Part shown: positions 21,976-26,975 of the stretch, in pieces | Numbering within the stretch: the stretch's first letter is position 1 | Layout: every line of letters starts with the position of its first letter | IMG/VR virus record: IMGVR_UViG_3300009296_000163 | Span: 1-26,975 of that record | Reading direction: 5' to 3' (one strand) | Source of the DNA: a virus | Length of the DNA stretch: 26,975 nt | Made by a program: the position numbers and the translations under genes | The notes under the pieces: model-generated | Told to the model about the DNA's origin: nothing | Seen by the model: only the letters and a program-made list of their open reading frames with translations | Databases searched by the model: none

Positions 21976-22617
21976 TTATGCTCGTCTTAAATTTTTCGCC
22001 TTCCGAATTAACAGCGTCATCTTGCCCACTATGCGGAAGTCGGAATCCTCTGGAGTAACGACAATCGGTTCCATGTCGTCGTTCTCCGGGATTAGCAGAT
22101 GATTCCCTTTGGAATCACGGCCGTATTTCTTTAACGTCGCCCCGCCTTCGTATATGGCGACTACGATATCGCCAGGATCAGCAGTCGTCTGCTGCTTGGC
22201 TATCACGTAGTCGCCCGAGTATATTCCGGCTTTTACCATACTGTCGCCTTTAACTGGAAACATGCAGAACTCTCCTGCGCCGGTTAAAGACTTTGAAAGC
22301 CAGTGAACCTCATCCGTGTCGTCTGATAGTGTCTTTGGACTACCCAACGGGACCGTTGCCAGACACTCCGGAACCGGGGTAAGCGCTGCCCACTCCGGTC
22401 GCACCATCCCGGAGGTAGGCTTCAGACTGCGGAACTTCCGTTTCTCCTTTTTAATGAAGCCTTTTTTTACCAAGGCGTCTATATGCCCGGACACTCCTTT
22501 GATGGAGGCGAAGCCGAAATGGGTTCCTATCTCCCTAAAAGTCGGCGCTGCCCCGGTTTTCTGGATGGTATGCGTGATAAAATCCAGCACCTGCTGCTGT
22601 TTTTTTGTCAGTTCCAT
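21976..22617 (-). CDS. LexA-like repressor (S24 peptidase family)
   Basis: A 213-aa phage repressor. Residues 1-65 are a winged helix very like LexA: LTKKQQQVLDFITHTIQKTG, PTFREIGTHFGFAS, VSGHIDALVKKGFI. The C-terminal S24 domain has catalytic Ser126 in VKGDSMVKAGI and Lys163 in GATLKKYG. At the place of the LexA Ala-Gly cleavage bond the sequence reads LATVPLGSP, so Ala-Thr appears instead. It is divergent from the integrase side and has its own promoter with a palindrome in the spacer. It probably keeps the prophage silent and may respond to RecA. It could also be a co-opted host-type LexA; its location within the element favours a phage role. Confidence 0.87.
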   Translation of the reverse strand: MELTKKQQQVLDFITHTIQKTGAAPTFREIGTHFGFASIKGVSGHIDALVKKGFIKKEKRKFRSLKPTSGMVRPEWAALTPVPECLATVPLGSPKTLSDDTDEVHWLSKSLTGAGEFCMFPVKGDSMVKAGIYSGDYVIAKQQTTADPGDIVVAIYEGGATLKKYGRDSKGNHLLIPENDDMEPIVVTPEDSDFRIVGKMTLLIRKAKNLRRA

Positions 22618-22674
22618 TATTGCGTCTCCCGAGTAGTTTTGGAAAGGTCCTTACTGCTACTAACCCCGAATCAA

Positions 22675-22704
22675 ATAATAGTAAACAATTGTTCACTATG
22701 TCAA
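22675..22704 (-). promoter_or_regulatory. Promoter of LexA-like gene
   Basis: On the minus strand a perfect TTGACA (22704-22699) and TATTAT (22680-22675) are separated by 18 bases. Transcription would begin near 22668, leaving a leader of about 50 bases before the repressor ATG at 22617, which has GGGAGA 7 bases upstream. Confidence 0.75.
22681..22696. promoter_or_regulatory. Probable repressor operator in the promoter spacer
   Basis: GTAAACAATTGTTCAC is a 16-bp palindrome with a single mismatched pair, centred on CAATTG and lying between the -35 and -10 boxes. A dimer bound here would block the promoter, so autoregulation by the LexA-like protein is likely. It differs from the usual SOS boxes. 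Confidence 0.6.
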
Positions 22705-22770
22705 ATATTTCCGGCTTTACCTCTGGAAAATAGATGACAAAGCGGCCTCCCTGAGCGGGCTCAAATTCAC

Positions 22771-22796
22771 TTATTCGAAACTCTTTCTGCGAATAA
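22771..22796. promoter_or_regulatory. Inverted repeat in the divergent control region
   Basis: TTATTCG and CGAATAA are perfect inverted arms with a 12-base spacer. They lie between the repressor promoter and the rightward integration genes. The 285-base interval 22618-22902 has no convincing gene; it also holds a possible rightward -10 TATAAG near 22820 with no good -35. A second operator or an excision-factor site is possible. Confidence 0.35.
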
Positions 22797-22902
22797 ACGG
22801 TAGGAAACTGCTGAACAGTATAAGCATTCATTTCCACGCATGTCAAATTTTTCCTCGTTCGTCATTTTGGCCTCCTCAATCGTCTTTATTGGCGAGGCGA
22901 TT

Positions 22903-23082
22903 ATGACCGATATCAGAATAAAAATCATAGAAGAAATGACTCCCGACGAGAGGTTTAGTCGCGTTGTGGAGATCCTGACGGCGGCGTCACTACGGCTTTT
23001 GAAAAAGCAGAAAGAGGCGCAGTTGCCTGATGCCGAGCGAATCAAAAAGCCCTTGATTATCGATGAGAAAGAAGGTAAGTGA
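22903..23082 (+). CDS. Small protein next to the recombinase, unknown function
   Basis: A 59-aa protein started at 22903 (MTDIRIKIIEEMTPDERFSR), with GAGG 6 bases upstream; an ATG at 22840 in the same frame lacks a ribosome site. It appears all-helical and highly charged (VVEILTAASLRLLKKQKEAQ), ending in a Lys/Glu-rich tail. It lies 6 bases before the serine recombinase and is surely co-transcribed with it. Small genes beside serine integrases sometimes encode directionality factors or other helpers; there is no direct evidence for that here. Confidence 0.65.
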   Translation: MTDIRIKIIEEMTPDERFSRVVEILTAASLRLLKKQKEAQLPDAERIKKPLIIDEKEGK

Positions 23083-23088
23083 TCATAT

Positions 23089-24717
23089 ATGGCTAACAGA
23101 AGAATAGACCCACCGCCGGAGCCGGAAAAGCCCAAGATCATGTCCTGCGCTATTTATACGCGCAAATCTACCGATGAAAACCTGAACACAAATTTCAACT
23201 CGCTGGACTCGCAGAGGGAATACTGCCAGGCGTTCATAAAGAGCCGGGAGCCGGAAGGCTGGAGCGTATATCTTGAAGAATACAGCGACCCCGGGTTTAC
23301 TGGCGGCAACATGGACCGCCCGGCGCTAAAGAGGCTTATCTCCGATGCCCGGCAGGGAAAGTTTCATGTGGTCGTCTGCTATAAGTACGACCGGCTCAGC
23401 CGCAACACGCGGGATTTCCTTCATATCCTCGATACTTTTGAGAAGAACGGCGTGGCGTTCGTATCCGTAACACAGCCGATAGACACCACCTCTTCAGTCG
23501 GCAGGCTGATGCGGTCCATCCTGATGGACTTCGCCCAGTTCGAACGCGAGATGATAAGCGAGCGGACGCGCGACAAGATGGCGGCTATGGCCAGGAAAGG
23601 GAAGTGGGTCGGCGGCCATCCCATCATCGGTTACGAGTATGACAAGAAGAATAAAATTCTTCTGGTCAATCCAGATGAAGCGAAGCGGGTGCGGGAAATC
23701 TACGACACCTACATCCGGACTGCCTCGCTGATGGTCACGGCTAAATGGGCGACCGACAAGGGTTACACTATGAAAGGCTGGACCACGGAAAAAGGCCAGC
23801 AACGCGGCGGACGGACATTCAACAAGGCGAATCTGAGCTATCTCATAAACAATCCCGTTTTTACCGGCAAGATCGCTTATAAGCGGGAAATTTTCAAGGG
23901 AGAGCATCCGGCAATAATCCCGGACGATATTTTTGAACAGGCGCACAGAATCCTCCGGGGCAACTGGAAGGGAAAATCGCATAAACACTTCGAGGACCGG
24001 AAGCATAACTATCTTCTGGGTGGCCTTGTCCGGTGCGCGTTTTGTAATTCCACGATGACGCCGACCACCAGCCGCCCTCGTAAGGGCGAACGGTATTTCT
24101 ACTATCACTGCATCTCGGTCAACAAGATGGACAGGACCGCTTGTGATGTCAGACGGGTCCCAGCCAAGGCGCTTGAGGGCTTCGTGCTGAAACGGCTGGA
24201 ATTGCTGAGTAAGAGCAAGGATGTAGTGGAAACCGTCATTAAAGGCACGATTGACGACTCTGACCGGGTCCTGCCGGGCAAGCGCGACGAGAAAAGCCGC
24301 TTAAGCGCGGAATTAGGCCGGGTTGAGGGCGATGTCAGGAACCTTGTGAACGTTCTGGCGCAGGAGGGCGCGGATTCCCCCCGCTACAGGGTAATTATGG
24401 ACAGGCTGGACGAATCACAGGCCAAAAAGGACGCGGTGCGGACCAGGCTGTTCGCCCTGGACAAAGAAATCATGGAATACGAGGGCCGGGAGGTGGATGC
24501 GGAGATCGTCCGGCAAAATCTTGAGCATTTTCTGCGGCTTTTCGGGCAATGCAGCTATGAGGAGCAGAAAGAGCTACTGAAGCTCCTTATACGCGACGTC
24601 TACTACGACGGCAAGAATTCGCGCGTTAAAATAGCACTGAGGCCGGTTACCGGGGCTTGGGGCGATGTGGCCCACTTGGAAGGATTGTTCGATGACAGTC
24701 AAAAATGGGGTGGCTGA
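23089..24717 (+). CDS. Large serine recombinase (phage integrase)
   Basis: A 542-aa site-specific recombinase. Residues about 18-165 are the catalytic resolvase domain: YTRKSTDE with nucleophile Ser27, YKYDRLSRNTRDF, and LMRSILMDFAQFEREMISER. Residues about 190-300 are the recombinase DNA-binding domain (NKANLSYLINNPVFTGKIAY). A zinc ribbon follows (RCAFCNSTM ... YYHC ... ACDVRR). Residues about 395-475 are Glu/Arg/Lys-rich heptads likely to form the coiled coil that controls direction. The last 4 codons (Trp-Gly-Gly-stop) lie inside the 3' end of tRNA-His, so the gene end is part of the attachment region. Serine integrases use a 2-base crossover and need a partner factor for excision. Confidence 0.93.
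   Translation: MANRRIDPPPEPEKPKIMSCAIYTRKSTDENLNTNFNSLDSQREYCQAFIKSREPEGWSVYLEEYSDPGFTGGNMDRPALKRLISDARQGKFHVVVCYKYDRLSRNTRDFLHILDTFEKNGVAFVSVTQPIDTTSSVGRLMRSILMDFAQFEREMISERTRDKMAAMARKGKWVGGHPIIGYEYDKKNKILLVNPDEAKRVREIYDTYIRTASLMVTAKWATDKGYTMKGWTTEKGQQRGGRTFNKANLSYLINNPVFTGKIAYKREIFKGEHPAIIPDDIFEQAHRILRGNWKGKSHKHFEDRKHNYLLGGLVRCAFCNSTMTPTTSRPRKGERYFYYHCISVNKMDRTACDVRRVPAKALEGFVLKRLELLSKSKDVVETVIKGTIDDSDRVLPGKRDEKSRLSAELGRVEGDVRNLVNVLAQEGADSPRYRVIMDRLDESQAKKDAVRTRLFALDKEIMEYEGREVDAEIVRQNLEHFLRLFGQCSYEEQKELLKLLIRDVYYDGKNSRVKIALRPVTGAWGDVAHLEGLFDDSQKWGG
24706..24717. other. Overlap of integrase end and tRNA-His 3' end; likely attachment region
   Basis: The final 12 bases of the integrase gene are the complement of the CCA end and acceptor strand of tRNA-His. 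The prophage lies on the 3' side of the tRNA, and host genes start on the 5' side. The crossover should therefore be within or next to the tRNA 3' half. The partner site is outside the window, and no second copy of this segment was found in the window. Confidence 0.6.
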
Positions 24718-24782
24718 CGGGATTTGAACCCGCGACCTCTCGGGCCACAGCCGAGCGCTCTAACCACTGAGCTACAACCACC
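24706..24782 (-). tRNA. tRNA-His (anticodon GTG)
   Basis: 77 bases including an encoded CCA. The acceptor stem GTGGTTG pairs with CAGCCAC (one G-U), plus the extra 5' G paired with the discriminator C that marks tRNA-His. The anticodon stem CTCGG/CCGAG encloses a loop CTGTGGC, with GTG as anticodon. The T arm contains GGTTCAAATC. It is intact, so integration rebuilt or preserved the gene. Confidence 0.96.
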
Positions 24783-24862
24783 ATGAAAGAAGACCGGAAG
24801 ACTTGCTGTTTGTGGCTTTCAGGGCGCGCCTATTACAATCTACTGAGCGGCGCTGAAAGACT

Positions 24863-24891
24863 ATTCTAAAATTTTATAAGATTAATGGCAA
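24863..24891 (-). promoter_or_regulatory. Promoter of tRNA-His
   Basis: On the minus strand TTGCCA (24891-24886), a 17-base spacer and TAGAAT (24868-24863) lie about 80 bases before the tRNA 5' end. A weaker rightward promoter (CTGAAA, 16 bases, TATAAG at 24875-24880) overlaps it and may serve the AmmeMemoRadiSam gene. Confidence 0.55.
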
Positions 24892-24908
24892 TAGGGACGA
24901 AAGTTTAT

Positions 24909-24934
24909 GTTCCCGCGGCTTTAAGAGCGGGAAC
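24909..24934 (+). promoter_or_regulatory. Hairpin in leader of the AmmeMemoRadiSam gene
   Basis: GTTCCCGC and GCGGGAAC form an 8-bp perfect stem with a 10-base loop, ending 14 bases before the ATG and just ahead of the AAGGAA ribosome site. No T-run follows. It may affect translation or mRNA stability. Confidence 0.4.
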
Positions 24935-24948
24935 TATTTAAGGAAATT

Positions 24949-26376
24949 ATGGAAATACGCAAACCGGCGGTGGCGGGCAGCTTTTACGACGCGGACCCGG
25001 AAAAACTCAAAAAAAAGGTTTCACAATATCTGAACTGCGGGCCGGCAAAAACAGAGGGTGAAATTATGGGCGTGCTGGCGCCTCATGCGGGTTATTCCTA
25101 TTCGGGCGCGATGGCCGGCAGGGCTTTTGCCCGGCTTGGGGAAATAAAAGCGGATACTTTTGTGATTATCGGCACAGGCCATACCATGGCCTTGAAGCAT
25201 GGCGCGCTGGTGGCCGGCGGCTTTTTTGAAACTCCATTGGGCCGGGTTCCGGTGGACGAAAAACTGTCTGCGGAGCTTATGAAAACGCCGTCACTTTTTG
25301 AGAATCTGCCCGAAGCGCACCTGACGGAGCATTCCATAGAGGTTCAGTTGCCTTTCTTGCAATTGCTGAGGGGCGGAGATTTTAAAATCTTGCCGCTTCT
25401 TTTTAATACCGAAAACACCGACACTCTGGTTAAAGCCGGTAAAGCGTTGGGCGCCTGCATGAAAAAACACAAAGCCGTTATCTGTGTTTCTTCCGACTTG
25501 TCTCACTATCCTCCGGGCGATGTGGCCGCGGTATCGGATAAATCAATAATGCTTTCTCTTCAAACCGCTATCCGGAACGCGGACCCGGCATATTTTGACT
25601 TGGCCTGCCGGCTGGCGCATGAAAAGAACCGTTCACAGATGGACACAGCCGCCTGCGGGCAGGCGGCCATAATAGCCGGGGCCGCCGCCGCCCTTGAACT
25701 TGGAGCGGATGATTTTGAACTGGCCGGTTATTCCCATTCCGGCATGATTTCAGGTTCGGACAGCAATGTTGTGGGATACGCTGCCGGGGTATTTTCAAAG
25801 GCTGGCAAAAAGAAGACAGGAGCTATAACTCTCAGTCTGGAAATGAAATCGGAACTGCTTGCTCATGCCCGCAAAAGTATAGCCGATCATCTCAAAAACG
25901 GCAGAGTTACGCCTTTACCGATGAGCCAGCGGCTTGAGTTTAACCAGCCGGCTGCGGTATTTGTGACGCTTACCGAAAATGGGCAGCTGCGGGGTTGCAT
26001 AGGCTCAATGGAGCCGCATGCGGCGCTGGCGGATGCGGTTAATTATTACGCCGTTTCGGCGGCGTTAAAAGATTCGCGGTTTCCCCCCGTTACGCGCAAT
26101 GAACTGGCAAAGATAAAAATTGAAATTTCCGTCCTGTCCCCCCTTAAACCGGCCCACTCTTACTCGGAAGTGGAACCGCGTAGGCATGGGGTTTATGTGA
26201 AGAAAGGTTCAAGGAGCGGCACCTATCTGCCGCAGGTGTGGGAACATTTCAATACCCGGGAAGAATTCCTTTCTTCGCTCTGCCTTGAAAAAGCCGGGCT
26301 TGACGCTAATGCCTGGAAAGAAAAATCCACCGCGCTTTTTATTTACACGGTGGATTCTTTTGAGGAAAAAATATAG
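24949..26376 (+). CDS. amrB: AmmeMemoRadiSam system proteins B and A fused (Memo + AMMECR1)
   Basis: A 475-aa host protein. Residues 1-265 are the Memo domain: VAGSFYDADPEKL, APHAGYSYSGAMAGRAF (His46), IIGTGHT (His78), EHSIEVQLPFLQL and VSSDLSHYPPGDVA; the conserved His residues form a metal site in the family. Residues about 285-475 are the AMMECR1 domain with the hallmark LRGCIGSMEP and SALKDSRFPPVT-like segment, then EISVLSPLKP. The two are separate proteins in many genomes and work with a radical-SAM enzyme; the reaction is not established. No radical-SAM partner is in the window. AAGGAA precedes the ATG. Slightly lower GC than the prophage and opposite context mark it as chromosomal. Confidence 0.92.
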   Translation: MEIRKPAVAGSFYDADPEKLKKKVSQYLNCGPAKTEGEIMGVLAPHAGYSYSGAMAGRAFARLGEIKADTFVIIGTGHTMALKHGALVAGGFFETPLGRVPVDEKLSAELMKTPSLFENLPEAHLTEHSIEVQLPFLQLLRGGDFKILPLLFNTENTDTLVKAGKALGACMKKHKAVICVSSDLSHYPPGDVAAVSDKSIMLSLQTAIRNADPAYFDLACRLAHEKNRSQMDTAACGQAAIIAGAAAALELGADDFELAGYSHSGMISGSDSNVVGYAAGVFSKAGKKKTGAITLSLEMKSELLAHARKSIADHLKNGRVTPLPMSQRLEFNQPAAVFVTLTENGQLRGCIGSMEPHAALADAVNYYAVSAALKDSRFPPVTRNELAKIKIEISVLSPLKPAHSYSEVEPRRHGVYVKKGSRSGTYLPQVWEHFNTREEFLSSLCLEKAGLDANAWKEKSTALFIYTVDSFEEKI

Positions 26377-26381
26377 CTGGT

Positions 26382-26828
26382 TTATTGCACATTTCTGAGC
26401 AGCAGCAGGAACACCAGCATGATGCCCAGGCCTAGTACTGCTCCCGACATAACCGCGCCCATCAGGAAATAGCCGGTAAGCGCCCCTGCCGCGCCCGCCA
26501 TGGCGTAATTCAGCTTATTCTCTTTAACATCCGTGCCCATTCTTTCAATCAGGTTCGGTTTAGGCGGTGTTGGCGGGGTTACTACCGGAGGAGTTGTATC
26601 AACCAAAGGCGGGCTTCCCACCTGAGTGGTGGAAGAAGTGGAGTCAGCGGCCCGGGTATTTACGGCGGCAGCCGCCTCTTTTTTTGCAGCAGTGTTATCA
26701 TAGTTTGGAATGCCGTTTGAACCCTTTAGCATATCAAGAGTGGGGCTGTTCGCGGCAAAAACTAAACCGCAGCCCATTGATAAAACGAACCCGGAAACTA
26801 ATGTAAGGAACGCAATTTTGTTTTTCAT
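26382..26828 (-). CDS. Small secreted or membrane-anchored host protein
   Basis: A 148-aa protein started at 26828 (MKNKIAFLTLVSGFVLSMGC...). It has a signal peptide: Lys-rich start, hydrophobic core and LVFAANS as likely cut site. The middle (about 45-100) is low-complexity Ala/Thr/Pro (PPVVTPPTPPKPN). The C-terminus has two hydrophobic stretches, MAGAAGALTGYFLMGAVMSG and AVLGLGIMLVFLLLLRN, so it probably spans the membrane. It is convergent with the AmmeMemoRadiSam gene, 5 bases apart, with no obvious terminator between. The frame remains open upstream to the window edge, but the signal peptide and promoter favour this start. Function unknown. Confidence 0.72.
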   Translation of the reverse strand: MKNKIAFLTLVSGFVLSMGCGLVFAANSPTLDMLKGSNGIPNYDNTAAKKEAAAAVNTRAADSTSSTTQVGSPPLVDTTPPVVTPPTPPKPNLIERMGTDVKENKLNYAMAGAAGALTGYFLMGAVMSGAVLGLGIMLVFLLLLRNVQ

Positions 26829-26834
26829 ATCAAT

Positions 26835-26863
26835 AGTATAGGCAGTTTCCCCCGTTTTTGTAA
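26835..26863 (-). promoter_or_regulatory. Promoter placed for a leaderless start of the secreted protein
   Basis: On the minus strand TTACAA (26863-26858), 17 bases, and TATACT (26840-26835) stand 6 bases before the ATG at 26828. Transcription would begin at or next to the start codon, and no Shine-Dalgarno is present. The -35 box is weak. Confidence 0.45.
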
Positions 26864-26975
26864 GAGCAAAAATACCCAAACAGTGCTGGGTCAAAGGTCC
26901 CATCCCCGCTAAGATAATTTTCTCAAAAGTTTTGCTCCTCCCGGTATTTTTCTCCAGGAAAGCCAGGTGCTCCTC

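Larger units (their letters stand above)
1..24717. mobile_element. Prophage, right part, integrated at tRNA-His
   Basis: A contiguous set of tailed-phage genes (integration, repression, recombination, replication, packaging, head and tail) fills this interval and stops at a tRNA gene. The serine recombinase next to the tRNA is the likely integrase, and the 3' end of tRNA-His is the likely attachment site. HK97-type capsid protein, S78-type prohead protease, portal-MuF and terminase indicate a Caudoviricetes phage, probably siphovirus-like, although no tail tape measure or sheath gene is in view. The left attachment site and most tail genes are beyond position 1. Intact reading frames argue for a recent or functional element, apart from the 77-bp duplication in the terminase. 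Confidence 0.93.

Noticed and set aside
22535-22846. 103-aa minus-strand frame covering the repressor promoter
   Set aside because: It overlaps the LexA-like N-terminus in another frame and contains that gene's -35, operator and -10. No ribosome site was noted.
26360-26400. Terminator between the convergent host genes
   Set aside because: Only 5 bases separate the stops, and no stem followed by a T-run is visible.
1-26975. CRISPR array, rRNA genes or insertion sequences
   Set aside because: No regularly spaced repeats, rRNA-like sequence or transposase gene was seen. The only short tandem repeat is the 77-bp pair.

Overview
The window holds the right part of a tailed-phage (siphovirus-like, HK97-type) prophage and its junction with a bacterial chromosome. 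Bases 1 to about 24,706 are phage. A tRNA-His gene at 24706-24782 (minus strand) marks the integration boundary. Host DNA follows to the right, with an AmmeMemoRadiSam B/A fusion protein and a small secreted or membrane protein. The left prophage end lies outside the window, and the first gene (1-818) is cut by the edge. The host cannot be named from these genes. It is a bacterium with moderately GC-rich DNA, clear Shine-Dalgarno sites and the Memo/AMMECR1 system common in anaerobes and little-sampled lineages; an Elusimicrobiota-like or related phylum is only a guess.

Layout: almost all phage genes run leftward (minus strand) from a regulatory switch near 22.7 kb. To the right of the switch lie a 59-aa accessory gene and a large serine recombinase, both rightward, the latter ending inside the tRNA. 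To the left, in transcription order, come a LexA-like repressor behind a strong promoter with a palindrome in its spacer, and a Com-like zinc ribbon. A structured leader ending in a long intrinsic terminator follows, then a sigma-like regulator and two small early genes. The recombination module is a RecB/Cas4-type exonuclease, an HNH endonuclease, a Sak4-like RecA-core ATPase and an SSB-like protein with an acidic tail. Then come a conserved phage protein, a Prim-Pol/SF3-helicase replication protein, a PD-(D/E)XK-like nuclease, a small Cys/His protein, a small-terminase-like HTH protein and the large terminase. The late region continues with a Mom-like DNA-modification protein, a TrmO/TsaA-like gene on the opposite strand, a portal-MuF fusion, a protein with two adenine-methyltransferase domains, a DUF2292-like small protein, a prohead protease with a nested scaffold start, the major capsid protein, two small proteins and a beta-helix tail fibre/spike.

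The most notable points are these. (1) A perfect 77-bp tandem duplication shifts the terminase frame and fuses it to the Mom-like gene; 77 is also a common assembler k-mer, so it may be an artefact. (2) A DNA-modification set combines a Mom-like enzyme, a double Dam-like methyltransferase inside the head cassette and a Com-like zinc ribbon. (3) A near-ideal internal ribosome site inside the prohead protease predicts a separate scaffold protein. (4) An almost identical 38-bp boundary sequence joins two unrelated gene pairs 8 kb apart. (5) A TrmO-like tRNA-modification gene sits antisense to the phage operon with a perfect TATAAT just before its start codon. (6) Intrinsic terminators sit inside the leftward operons, one of them with alternative pairing upstream of a sigma-like gene.
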